Part shown: positions 34,883 through 42,711 of the stretch, piece by piece
Layout: each line of letters starts with the position of its first letter
Position numbering within the stretch: the stretch's first letter is position 1
Notes under the pieces: model-generated
Databases searched by the model: none
What the model was told of the DNA's origin: nothing
The model's input: only the letters and a program-made list of their open reading frames with translations
Made by a program: the position numbers and the translations under genes
Origin: an uncultured Muribaculaceae bacterium
GTDB taxonomy: Bacteria > Bacteroidota > Bacteroidia > Bacteroidales > Muribaculaceae
DNA length: 42,711 bases
Reading direction: 5' to 3'
Assembly (NCBI GenBank): GCA_944321715.1
Contig: CALUMJ010000023.1
Location: 1-42,711 of the forward strand

Positions 34883-34940
34883 ATTTTGATACACCCACTA
34901 CAAATATACAATTAATACACCTACTACAGTTATACATGGT
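34883..34940 (-). repeat. 26-base tandem repeat with a -7 box upstream of the acyltransferase
   Basis: ATACACCCACTACAAATATA... (34889-34914) and ATACACCTACTACAGTTATA... (34915-34940) are adjacent units with 19 matches in their first 22 positions. On the minus strand unit 1 contains TATATTTG (34901-34908), a full -7 match, and its edge completes GGTGTATCAAAAT (34883-34895), the motif found in the other repeat regions. Confidence 0.65.
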
Positions 34941-34984
34941 AGGAGGTGCGATTTATTGTGTCTGGCTGCCACACGCCGGCTGCG

Positions 34985-36166
34985 TCAACGCTTTGTGCCG
35001 AGCCATGTGAGGTGGTGCCAGATGGTTTCGAGCGGACCGCGGCGATAGTGGCGGAACCACCAGTGGGCAAATGCCATTTGCACCAAAAGCATCGCCACGC
35101 CCACAAGGAAGCTATAAGTGTGGCCGCACACAGTGTGCAACGCCAGCCCATAGCCATAATAGAGGAAGCTACCCATGATTGACTGCGTGATGTAGTCGGT
35201 GAGGCTCATGCGCCCGTATGGGGCAAGAATGCGCAGCACGGCACCATTGAAAGTCCAAAAGAGCAACAAGAACGCCCCCGTCATGGCAAGCATAAATGCA
35301 AGGTTGTACCACGAGTTTAGGACAGTTTCGACCGATGCGAGCATGAATGAATTGGAAATCTGCGTGTATATGAATTGTTTGGCAAAATACATCAGCAATG
35401 CCGATGGCAGGGCAAGGCACACCACTCGCGTCCAGAAACGGCGCGAACGTGCCAAAGCCTCATCGTCGGCCGACGAAAACAGCCCTTTGCGCCCAAGCAA
35501 CAGCCCGAGCATAAACAGTGCGCACGTCTGGAACACCCGGCCATAGCACCATGCCCAATTGAGGCTGGCAAGCTGCCCAGTGACAAAGTTCACTTTCACC
35601 ATCTCGATGAAATCGCTGCCGCCAAGTTGGGGATATACATCAACGAGCGAATAAATCGTCTGCTCGGGATTGGCCGCAGGATTGAGTGCGGCATACACCA
35701 CCTTGCCCCATTCCACTGGCTGGAGCATGAGTATGGTCAGGGTTATGAACAATGCCTTGTTGCTCACATGCCTTACTGGCACAAGCACAAAGCCCAAAAT
35801 GGCATACAGCACCAATATCTCACCGGGGAAGAACGAAGCATTGATAAACCCGAACAGTAGCAACAGCACGAGCCGCCACATATAACGGTTCTTGAAATCC
35901 TCGCCACGGCGACTGCTGCTGCGGCTCTGGAGATAGAATGTGAAGCCAAAAAGCAATGCAAATATGGCGTAGGCCTTGCCCGAGAACGTGAAGAACAAGA
36001 AATCCCAAATGGTATTGTCAAGTGCTTGCAACGCCCCGGTTGTCGCGGGGAACGAATAGAAATTGAAATGTTCGATATTATGCAGCAGGATAATGCCCAT
36101 CACGGCAAACCCGCGCAGCGCATCGACCGCCTGTATGCGGCCATTGTCGGTCAAATTAGGTGTCAT
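34985..36166 (-). CDS. DUF418 polytopic membrane protein
   Basis: From ATG 36166 the protein has 393 residues. The opening RIQAVDALRGFAVMGIILLHNIEHFNF (about 10-36) is the DUF1624/DUF418 start, with the Arg-Gly-Phe and His residues shared with membrane acyltransferases. About ten helices follow. The C-terminal DUF418 block (about 230-385) reads APYGRMSLTDYITQSIMGSFLYYGYGL, and HWWFRHYRRGPLETIWHHLT near the end carries the usual GPLEWLWR-type motif. Function is unknown; acyl transfer across the membrane is suggested by homology only. It lies after the POT gene with a hairpin between them. Confidence 0.87.
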   Translation of the reverse strand: MTPNLTDNGRIQAVDALRGFAVMGIILLHNIEHFNFYSFPATTGALQALDNTIWDFLFFTFSGKAYAIFALLFGFTFYLQSRSSSRRGEDFKNRYMWRLVLLLLFGFINASFFPGEILVLYAILGFVLVPVRHVSNKALFITLTILMLQPVEWGKVVYAALNPAANPEQTIYSLVDVYPQLGGSDFIEMVKVNFVTGQLASLNWAWCYGRVFQTCALFMLGLLLGRKGLFSSADDEALARSRRFWTRVVCLALPSALLMYFAKQFIYTQISNSFMLASVETVLNSWYNLAFMLAMTGAFLLLFWTFNGAVLRILAPYGRMSLTDYITQSIMGSFLYYGYGLALHTVCGHTYSFLVGVAMLLVQMAFAHWWFRHYRRGPLETIWHHLTWLGTKR

Positions 36167-36183
36167 GTTATATGGCAAATAAT

Positions 36184-36212
36184 GGAGAAGGCGGCTTGCG
36201 ACCGCCTTCTCC
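36184..36212 (-). terminator. Hairpin after the POT transporter gene
   Basis: A perfect 11-bp stem (GGAGAAGGCGG / CCGCCTTCTCC, seven-base loop) lies 20 bases after the transporter stop on the minus strand. The T run after it is short (ATTATTT), so read-through into the DUF418 gene is possible. Confidence 0.65.
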
Positions 36213-36232
36213 CGATTAAATTGTGATATAAT

Positions 36233-37900
36233 TTACTTACCAGCCACGATGCGTTCGAGCCACTTAACCATACCCAGCATCACGCACATCGAGATGATGC
36301 AGAAGCCGGCAAACACGGCCCAACACATCCACTGCTGCGGAAACTGGTTGAGCATCGTCACACCAAGGGCTATGAACAAATTGCCAATTGCCGTAGAAGT
36401 AAGCCACAAACCTTGGCAAATGCCTTGCAGATGCTTGGGCGCAATTTTCGACACGAACGAAAGCCCAAGAGGCGAAATGAACAACTCGGCAACAGTAAGG
36501 AAGAAATAAGTAAGAATCAGCACATACGGGCTTGTTTTCAACCCCATTTTCACACTTTCTTCCAATCCCTTAAACTCCTCGCCCGATGGATAGTTGTTGA
36601 CAACAGCTATCACAATCAGGAAGATATAGGCCAAGGCCGTGATAAACATACCGAAAGCTATCTTCTTGGGAGTTGAAATCTCTTTCCCACGTTTGGCCAA
36701 AGCAGCAAACACAAACATGATGATGGGAGTGAGCACAATCACAAAGAATGGGTTGATGCACTGCCATATTTCGGGGGCAATATTATCGGTAGTCACAAAG
36801 TCGCGGGCAAACACAGAGAGAGCCTGACCGTTTTGATGGAACGAGAACCAAAAAAATACGACCACAGCAAGCACGGCAAACAAGGCATACATGCGTTGGC
36901 GTATCTCTGTCGCGTCGCTTTGGATTTCTTCCGGAGTTGACTTGACTTCTTTCGCTTTTTTTACCGGGTTGGGCAGACGCTTCATCACCCAAGCAAACAC
37001 AGCCAGCGAAATGAGCATGGCAGCAACAGATGCAATGAACGAGAAATGCACGCCCGTGTTGAATATCTGAAGATAATCGGCGCAGAAAGCATTGTCAACC
37101 AGGCCAGAGTGCCCTACTTTCCCGGCCAGGTCGGCAAGATTTGCCGTGTCTTCGGTTGTCATGCCACCAGGATTACCGATGAATTTGTGGCACAAGCGCG
37201 GAAGGTCGGCATTGTAGGCAAGATTATGAGCCTTGAGCCAAAATTCACGAAGGAGCGGAGCTATAAACGGAGCTATTACGCCACCGATATTGATAAACAC
37301 ATAGAAGATTTGAAAACCCGAATCACGGCGACCTTTTACCGCTGCCAAGGCTTCGGGGCCTTTCTTGGCTGCCTCGGCCTCCAAATTATCGTACATCTGC
37401 CCGACAATTGCCTGAAGGTTACCTTTGAACAAACCGTTACCAAAAGCAATAATCAGGAGTGCAGCGCAGGTGAAAATCAACACCCAACCACCGTATGGCT
37501 TATCGGAAAATACTGGAATTGAGAGTAAGCCATAGCCCAATGCCATCGTGAGAAGGCCGGCAATGATTGTACCTTTGTATTTTTGAGTGCGGTCGGCAAT
37601 AAGTCCGCCAGGAAGGCTCAAAACATAAATGAAGAAGTAGAACACAGCGTAAATCCAACCGGCAAGGTCGTCACTGATACCAAACTTGGAACAGAGAAAA
37701 AGCAGCAGCACTGCATTCATGATGTAATAACCAAAACGCTCACCCATGTTGGCAATAGCCGCTGGTATCAATCCCTTGGGATGGTCACGACGAGCCTTGA
37801 GAATGTAGAACACTAACAGCGGCAAAACAATCACCAGAATGCAGATAAGTATTACCAATGCCTGGTTTGCTTGCCAAAAGCTGGAAATGGAAAGTAGCAT
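36233..37900 (-). CDS. POT-family peptide transporter
   Basis: The 555-residue protein is a proton-coupled oligopeptide transporter (PTR2) type member of the major facilitator superfamily with about 14 helices. Signature text is visible: AAIANMGERFGYYIMNAVLLLFL (about 48-70), YFFIYVLSLPGGLIADR (about 93-109), GNGLFKGNLQAIVGQMY and FVFINIGGVIAPFIAP. The ExxER motif of the first helix reads NMGER, so the first Glu is Asn51 while Glu54-Arg55 remain; the change may alter proton coupling. A hydrophilic insert lies at about 315-335 (KKAKEVKSTPEEIQSDATEIRQR). It follows sufE by 35 bases and may share its promoter. Confidence 0.92.
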   Translation of the reverse strand: MLLSISSFWQANQALVILICILVIVLPLLVFYILKARRDHPKGLIPAAIANMGERFGYYIMNAVLLLFLCSKFGISDDLAGWIYAVFYFFIYVLSLPGGLIADRTQKYKGTIIAGLLTMALGYGLLSIPVFSDKPYGGWVLIFTCAALLIIAFGNGLFKGNLQAIVGQMYDNLEAEAAKKGPEALAAVKGRRDSGFQIFYVFINIGGVIAPFIAPLLREFWLKAHNLAYNADLPRLCHKFIGNPGGMTTEDTANLADLAGKVGHSGLVDNAFCADYLQIFNTGVHFSFIASVAAMLISLAVFAWVMKRLPNPVKKAKEVKSTPEEIQSDATEIRQRMYALFAVLAVVVFFWFSFHQNGQALSVFARDFVTTDNIAPEIWQCINPFFVIVLTPIIMFVFAALAKRGKEISTPKKIAFGMFITALAYIFLIVIAVVNNYPSGEEFKGLEESVKMGLKTSPYVLILTYFFLTVAELFISPLGLSFVSKIAPKHLQGICQGLWLTSTAIGNLFIALGVTMLNQFPQQWMCWAVFAGFCIISMCVMLGMVKWLERIVAGK

Positions 37901-37935
37901 AATTAATGTTTTATGTGTTTATTGTTAAGATATTA

Positions 37936-38373
37936 TTATTTCTTGGTACCATCTTTGGCCTTGAATGCCATTGCATACATGCGCATCTGTTTCACCATTG
38001 CCACAAGCCCGTTGCTACGTGTGGGCGACAGATGTTCTTGCAATCCTACCTCTTTTACAAAATACAGGTCGCTATCCAAGATTTCCTGCGCCGTATGCCC
38101 CGACAGCACCGAAATGAGCAGTGATATGATGCCCTTCACTATGATGGCGTCGCTGTCGGCACGGAAATGTATCAGCCCGTCGCTATCCTCGCTTGCCGTT
38201 ATCCACACACGGCTTTGGCAACCCTCGATGAGGTATTCGGGGGTCTTGTACTTTTCTTCAAGCGGTTCAAGGGCGTTACCAAGGTCGATGATGTAGCTGT
38301 AACGGTCCATCCATTCGGCAAGCCCTTCAAACTCTTCGATAATTTCGTCTTGTATTTCGTTGATTGATTTCAT
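37936..38373 (-). CDS. sufE: Sulfur acceptor SufE
   Basis: SufE receives persulfide from SufS and hands it to SufB. The 145 residues (ATG 38373) include the N-terminal IIEEFEGLAEWMDRYSYIIDLG, the active-site loop IEGCQSRVW with Cys52, a central DSDAIIVKGIISLLISVLSG and the closing GLQEHLSPTRSNGLVAMVKQM, all diagnostic. It lies more than 4 kb from sufBCDS, with its own consensus promoter, so it can be expressed apart from the main operon. Confidence 0.96.
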   Translation of the reverse strand: MKSINEIQDEIIEEFEGLAEWMDRYSYIIDLGNALEPLEEKYKTPEYLIEGCQSRVWITASEDSDGLIHFRADSDAIIVKGIISLLISVLSGHTAQEILDSDLYFVKEVGLQEHLSPTRSNGLVAMVKQMRMYAMAFKAKDGTKK

Positions 38374-38391
38374 GTTGTTTAATAAATTGTT

Positions 38392-38423
38392 CAAAAATAG
38401 GAATTTTTGCTGTAAAATGCAAA
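38392..38423 (-). promoter_or_regulatory. Consensus promoter of sufE
   Basis: On the minus strand TTTG (38420-38423), 20 bases, then TATTTTTG (38392-38399). The ATG is 18 bases past the -7 box, so the leader is very short. The TTTG abuts the ppiD terminator. Confidence 0.75.
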
Positions 38424-38455
38424 CAAGGGCAGCGGCCTCTGTGGCTCTGCCCTTG
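38424..38455 (-). terminator. ppiD terminator
   Basis: CAAGGGCAG / CTGCCCTTG (9 bp) with an inner GCC/GGC pair, followed on the minus strand by TTTGCATTTT, 25 bases after the ppiD stop. The T-rich tail is also the sufE -33 box. Confidence 0.85.
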
Positions 38456-38479
38456 CTTATATAAGGTTGTTTAAGTATT

Positions 38480-40537
38480 TTAATAGAATCTAATCATCAT
38501 ATTCTCTACATCGGTAGCTTCACGCAAGATGTTGACTGCTTGCTGCATCACCATCTGGTTGCCGCGGGTGCGGGCAAACTGCTGCTCGGTTTCAAGGTCA
38601 GTGAGTTCACGTTTCGACTTGTCGTGACCGATGACTTCATAAACTATAAGCGACGTATTAGCCTTGAGCGGGCCTACTACCTTGCCACTGTCGGCAACTG
38701 CTACGCTTGCTGTCAAATCTGACTCACGCGAACCGATTCCAGCGATGTAATTCTGGCCGAAAGTCACGGCTGCCGTGTCAACTGCCACATCCATCAACTT
38801 GGCATATCCGGCTATGTCGCTTGCCTTGCCTTGATATTGGGCCATGAGTGCATCGCCTTTCTTTTCGTTGCGCACGATGGCTGTAAGCTCATTCTTCACT
38901 TCTGGCGCATTGGCTGGCAGATAACCTTCCTTATATACATAGTCGAGCGATGCTACTATCATCTTGTCGTTACCTTGTTTGTCGAAAATAGGAGAAACAG
39001 CACCCGGCTCAACTTCAAACAGCCACCTTACCACTTCGCGAGAACTTTCGATGCCATTGATTTGCGGAGTGGACGAAATCACACGAGCCAACATTGCATT
39101 GTAACCGGCACGAGCCGCATTCTTTTCAAACAACTCGGCAGTGTTGTTAGTGCTGATGAACGATTGCAGGCTGTCGCGCAAGTCTTGAGTGGTCTTGTCG
39201 CTTGGATATACGGTGTAGGTGATTTGTGCCAAGTCATAAAGTTGCTTAGGTGCTTTAAGCTCGTTTATCTTCACATAAATTGCTCCTTGCTCCGACTGGT
39301 TGAGTACGAAATAATCCTTGCCAGCAGCACGGAACTTGGCAATTGTCGAGTCGGGAGTGCCGATGAGCGACTGCCACAGATTCTCTTGTCCTTGAGTGCC
39401 TTCTATTTTCAAAATTTCGGCGTATGCAGTACCAGCATTAAGCAGATTGAGAACAGAGTCTTGCATATTCTTCGGACCTGCGACGCTCATCAAGCTCACG
39501 TTAACCGAGTCAAGCCCCATTTCCTTGCCTACCAGCTTGTTGATTGTGTAAGTGTTGGACTGGAACTTCGGCGATGTGACATCGCCTACGGCAGCTTTTG
39601 CAACGAAGTCGCGAACATCGTTTTGGCGCAAGTCGGTCAGGCGAACAGTGTTCTCCCTGATAGTAAGCTCGGTATTGCTGCGGATTTCATCAACACCCTC
39701 TGTAGAAACAAGCTTGGTGTAAATGCCATTGATAAACGACTGTGCCTGGTTCAAGTCGGCTGTTGACGGAGTAATATCCACAGAAATCACGTGTGCTATG
39801 CGCATCTCTTCGGGAAGCTTGTACAGCTCCTTCTGCTTGTTGTATTCAGCTTGTATTTCGCTGTCGCTCACCTCATAATCGTCATTCTTCAATGTCGAAT
39901 AGTTGACACGTGCAAATTGTATTGTGTTCGTGACAGCATTCTCGGCCGCCATTTCTTTCTTGTCGAGGTCGTTGGCGCGGATTGTACCCATTATAAGAGC
40001 CTGCAACTTCTCAAGTTTCATGTTGTTTTCCACATTCTCTTCGAGTTGCAACCAAGCTGTGCGTGCCTCGGCAACGTCGGCCTCACCAAGACCGTATTTC
40101 GACGGGTTGAAAATCATGTCGCGCATTTCCGACGGCGATTGGGCACCGCTTTGGCGCACGAATTGCAGCACCTCGGGACGCGCATTTTGGCCGATGATGG
40201 CTTCAGTGATTTCACTGTCGCTCACTTCGATATCCAATGCTTCAAGCTCGTCTTTGAGCAATATTTCTTGAATCATTTGGTTCATCACCTCGCTTTGCAG
40301 CATTGCACCGTCGATATTGCTGCGATTCGACTGCATCTGCTGGCTGACGATTTCATAACGGCGTTGGAAATCCATCGCATCAATTTTAGTGTTTCCCACC
40401 TTGGCCACGGTATTACCGTCGCCGAAGAAAGCCCTGCCCGAGTTAAGGAAGTCGGTCAAAATAAAGGCCAAAAGAGCCACACCGATGAAAACTACCAACA
40501 GGACTGCTTTGCTTCTAATTTTCTCTAAAGCTGCCAT
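38480..40537 (-). CDS. PpiD/SurA-like periplasmic foldase
   Basis: The 685-residue protein has one N-terminal membrane helix (about 12-30, AVLLVVFIGVALLAFIL). A SurA_N-type helical domain follows (about 40-235, with VAKVGNTKIDAMDFQRRYEIV and LEALDIEVSDSEITEAIIG). From about 235 (MRIAHVISVDI) comes parvulin-like sequence and a long C-terminal region with a second SurA/PpiD-like half. PpiD chaperones outer-membrane proteins as they leave the Sec translocon. The parvulin domain lacks a clear run of the canonical His/Phe motifs, so prolyl isomerase activity is doubtful. It is monocistronic with a consensus promoter and a terminator. Confidence 0.87.
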   Translation of the reverse strand: MAALEKIRSKAVLLVVFIGVALLAFILTDFLNSGRAFFGDGNTVAKVGNTKIDAMDFQRRYEIVSQQMQSNRSNIDGAMLQSEVMNQMIQEILLKDELEALDIEVSDSEITEAIIGQNARPEVLQFVRQSGAQSPSEMRDMIFNPSKYGLGEADVAEARTAWLQLEENVENNMKLEKLQALIMGTIRANDLDKKEMAAENAVTNTIQFARVNYSTLKNDDYEVSDSEIQAEYNKQKELYKLPEEMRIAHVISVDITPSTADLNQAQSFINGIYTKLVSTEGVDEIRSNTELTIRENTVRLTDLRQNDVRDFVAKAAVGDVTSPKFQSNTYTINKLVGKEMGLDSVNVSLMSVAGPKNMQDSVLNLLNAGTAYAEILKIEGTQGQENLWQSLIGTPDSTIAKFRAAGKDYFVLNQSEQGAIYVKINELKAPKQLYDLAQITYTVYPSDKTTQDLRDSLQSFISTNNTAELFEKNAARAGYNAMLARVISSTPQINGIESSREVVRWLFEVEPGAVSPIFDKQGNDKMIVASLDYVYKEGYLPANAPEVKNELTAIVRNEKKGDALMAQYQGKASDIAGYAKLMDVAVDTAAVTFGQNYIAGIGSRESDLTASVAVADSGKVVGPLKANTSLIVYEVIGHDKSKRELTDLETEQQFARTRGNQMVMQQAVNILREATDVENMMIRFY

Positions 40538-40625
40538 TTAAGTTATTATGTTTTTTGTTATTTTATACAATCGTCATGCGCCACGCACCGACTGCATGGC
40601 AAAAATATGCTCAATAAAAAGCGCA

Positions 40626-40657
40626 CAAAGATACCAATTTTTTACATTTATAGCAAA
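40626..40657 (-). promoter_or_regulatory. Consensus promoter of ppiD
   Basis: On the minus strand TTTG (40654-40657), exactly 20 bases, then TATCTTTG (40626-40633). The predicted leader is about 80 bases. Confidence 0.78.
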
Positions 40658-40710
40658 AAGTGCCTGATTTTTTGCATCTTCACACCACGACTCTTTCTTT
40701 TATAGAAACA

Positions 40711-40774
40711 TTAGGTGGGGCGGCGAAGCCGTCCATTTCATAGACAATTACGTGGGCTAAATGAAAGAGCCGTG
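40711..40774 (+). repeat. REP-like element, GGGGCGGCGAAGCCGTCC family, copy 2
   Basis: GGGGCGGC-GAA-GCCGTCC forms a hairpin, then ATAGA, GGGCTAAATGAAAGAGCCGTG follow in the same order and spacing as at 19149-19209. It lies between the divergently placed ppiD promoter and the peptidase terminator. Confidence 0.7.
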
Positions 40775-40847
40775 TCTTCACAATCCTACCAAAACGCTTA
40801 GACCACGGCTAAACCCAAATCGGTCATTAGATTTGGGCTAAATGATG

Positions 40848-40886
40848 CAACAGTGCCACACGGCATCAAGCCGCATGGCACTGTTG
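40848..40886 (-). terminator. Terminator of the peptidase gene
   Basis: CAACAGTGCCACACGGC / GCCGCATGGCACTGTTG pairs over 17 positions with two mismatches, 24 bases after the peptidase stop on the minus strand. The following sequence has only a modest T content (TCATTTAGCC). Confidence 0.75.
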
Positions 40887-40910
40887 TATTATGAGGAAAT
40901 ATCTCGGCCT

Positions 40911-42711
40911 TTACTTGGCAGGAGCGGTGTAGCTCTCGCCCATGTTGTAGAGTATAAAGCTGTAAATGTCGGTGTATTCGTCGATTACTTTAGATACCGG
41001 TTTGCCACCGCCATGACCGGCCTTGCTGTCGATGCGGATAAGATGCGGCTTCGGGCCTATGTTAGACGCTTGCAACGTTGCGGCATACTTGAACGAGTGA
41101 GCCGGCACCACGCGGTCGTCGTGGTCGGCTGTAGTGACAAGGATAGCCGGATATACGGTACCGTCGTCCTTTACGTTGTGCAGCGGCGAGTAACCGCGCA
41201 AATACTCAAACATCTCCTTGCTGTCGTCGCTGCGGCCATAATCACCGGCCCAGTTCCACCCTATGGTAAACTGGTGGTAGCGCAACATGTCCATCACGCC
41301 CACCTGCGGCACTGCAGCGGCAAACAAGTCGGGTCGCTGGTTGACAACTGCACCGATAAGCAGACCGCCATTCGACGCACCGTTGCAAGCGAGCTTTTCG
41401 GGGCAGGTGTAGCCCTCCTTGATAAGGTACTCGGCAGCTGCAATGAAATCGTCAAACACATTCTGCTTGTTCAGCTTCGTGCCAGCCTGGTGCCATTGCT
41501 CGCCATATTCCGAACCGCCACGCAAGTTGACCGATGCAAAAATGCCACCGTTCTCGATAAACGGCAGATTGCGCGGGTTGAAACTTGGCGTGAGGCTGAT
41601 ATTGAAGCCGCCGTAGCCATAGAGCAGCACAGGGGTCTTACCGTTGCGTTCGAGGCCTTTCTTGTAGGTTAGGAACATTCTCACCGTAGTACCATCCTTG
41701 CTCGTGAAAGGCACCTGTTCGGTCACATACTCATCAAGGTCGATGTCGAGCGACGGACGCCAATATTCGGTCGATACATTGGTTTTCTTATCGTAGGTGT
41801 AAATGAATCCCGGCACGGTGAACGACGACATTGCATAGAACACCTCGTCGTGCTTGGAACTTGCCACAAACGATGCCGAACCTATAATAGGCAATTCAAT
41901 CTCGTTGAGCATGTTGCCTTCGCGGTCATAAACGTATGCACGGTTATATGCATCCTTCTCATATTCCACGATGAAATTGTCCTTGCCCGACGGAATTACG
42001 CTTACGAGCATCTCGTCCTTCTCCGGCAAAATAGTCTTTTTCAGCTTGAGCGTGCGCAGGTCGTAGGCTTCGAGTTTGCCCATAGCCGCGTCCTTGTTGG
42101 TATAAACATATATCACGTTGCGGTCGGTGTCGATGCCCACCACGCCGCACTGGCAATCCATGCCGCCAACCACTGTGCGGTATTTTGCCCCAGGTTGCTT
42201 GGTGTCCTTGATGAGGATATTGGAATTCTCGCCGTCGGAAGGATACATCAGCAAGTAGCGGTTATCCTCGACTTGCGCCGAGTAGAACATTAGCGGGCTG
42301 TCGCCTTGGTACTCGATGCGGTCGGCCGATTGCGGCGTTCCGAGCTTGTGATAGAATACTTTGTGGTATTCATTCTTGGTCGAGTATGCCTTTTCGGCAT
42401 CTTTCGGAGCATCATATCCGCTGTAATAGAATCCGTCGCCAAGCCACTCCACCGACGTGAATTTTGCCCATACGATGTGGTCGTCGAGCAGCGAGCCGTC
42501 GGCAAGGTTCATCACATAAATTTCGTTCCAGTCGCTGCCGCTACGCGATATTGTGTAAGCCATATATTTACCATCGTCACTGAAGCTGATGGTTGCAAGC
42601 GCCACTGTGCCGTCGTCGCTGAGCTTGTTGGGGTCAAGCACCACACGCGCCTCTCCACCGAGCGAGTCTTGCACGTATAGTACACTCTGGTTTTGAAGCC
42701 CGGTGTTGCGG
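40911..42711 (-). CDS. Prolyl oligopeptidase (S9A), N-terminus outside window
   Basis: This is a partial gene: the frame is open through the window edge, and 599 codons are visible of a family that is usually near 700 residues. The visible start (RNTGLQNQSVLYVQDS) belongs to the beta-propeller gate domain, which runs to about visible residue 370. The C-terminal alpha/beta-hydrolase has the serine nucleophile in GASNGGLLIGA, the Asp in TTADHDDRVVPAHS and the His in SKAGHGGGK, so the catalytic triad is intact. S9A enzymes cut short proline-containing peptides after Pro; Bacteroidales members are often periplasmic, but the signal region is not visible here. Confidence 0.93.
   Translation of the reverse strand, partial: RNTGLQNQSVLYVQDSLGGEARVVLDPNKLSDDGTVALATISFSDDGKYMAYTISRSGSDWNEIYVMNLADGSLLDDHIVWAKFTSVEWLGDGFYYSGYDAPKDAEKAYSTKNEYHKVFYHKLGTPQSADRIEYQGDSPLMFYSAQVEDNRYLLMYPSDGENSNILIKDTKQPGAKYRTVVGGMDCQCGVVGIDTDRNVIYVYTNKDAAMGKLEAYDLRTLKLKKTILPEKDEMLVSVIPSGKDNFIVEYEKDAYNRAYVYDREGNMLNEIELPIIGSASFVASSKHDEVFYAMSSFTVPGFIYTYDKKTNVSTEYWRPSLDIDLDEYVTEQVPFTSKDGTTVRMFLTYKKGLERNGKTPVLLYGYGGFNISLTPSFNPRNLPFIENGGIFASVNLRGGSEYGEQWHQAGTKLNKQNVFDDFIAAAEYLIKEGYTCPEKLACNGASNGGLLIGAVVNQRPDLFAAAVPQVGVMDMLRYHQFTIGWNWAGDYGRSDDSKEMFEYLRGYSPLHNVKDDGTVYPAILVTTADHDDRVVPAHSFKYAATLQASNIGPKPHLIRIDSKAGHGGGKPVSKVIDEYTDIYSFILYNMGESYTAPAK

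Larger units (their letters stand above)
40538..40910. other. 373-base non-coding region
   Basis: No gene is visible. It holds the ppiD promoter (40626-40657), a REP-like copy (40711-40774), a 10-bp inverted repeat AACCCAAATC/GATTTGGGCT (40812-40839) and the terminator of the peptidase gene (40848-40886). Confidence 0.7.

Overview
The window looks like a chromosomal segment of a Bacteroidales bacterium, most likely a Muribaculaceae-type gut member; the family-level placement is inference. The support is the Bacteroidota promoter signature (TAnnTTTG with TTTG 20 bases upstream, seen in front of several genes), a type III pantothenate kinase, a standalone SUF system, a BspA-like leucine-rich repeat protein with a type IX secretion tail, a TPR-membrane-HTH regulator of the Bacteroides type, and overall protein style. 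I see no rRNA, tRNA, CRISPR array, prophage or transposase.

Layout. 250-4365 (minus): coaX, an outer-membrane barrel protein and an lptC-like gene form one overlapping set; a small membrane protein, an FtsB/DivIC-like protein and mscL follow. 4641-8651 (plus): gap (GAPDH), a small barrel protein, then cmk-ispH. 8846-15451 (plus): a complete tripartite RND efflux operon (adaptor, pump, outer-membrane channel) with an LpxA-type acyltransferase as last gene. 15597-17746: a self-contained unit with its own consensus promoter and terminator and three small acidic proteins, two unrecognised and one DUF1963 (YwqG-like). 17771-23785 (plus): a secreted leucine-rich repeat protein, a repeat island, a large outer-membrane barrel receptor-like protein, and a TPR/HTH regulator of mosaic base composition. 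24016-28200 (plus): panB, a YfhO-type polytopic protein and a methyltransferase-like protein. 28299-33742 (minus): cvpA-sufB-sufC-sufD-sufS. 33856-38373 (minus): two polytopic membrane acyltransferase-like proteins, a POT-family peptide transporter and sufE. 38480-42711 (minus): ppiD-like foldase and a prolyl oligopeptidase cut by the window edge.

Pathway links: coaX and panB both serve coenzyme A synthesis. sufBCDS plus the detached sufE supply Fe-S clusters, which IspH needs. LptC, the LpxA paralogue, the PpiD foldase and several barrels all concern the outer membrane.

The most unusual signals are non-coding. Four intergenic regions (1-106, 6729-6995, 19133-19557, 40711-40774) and a fifth weaker one (34883-34940) share a set of REP-like palindromes and a 13-base motif GGTGTATCAAAAT. 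At 19351-19534 they build a 52-base inverted repeat with 49 matches. The best candidate for an undescribed protein system is the three-gene cassette at 15733-17674.
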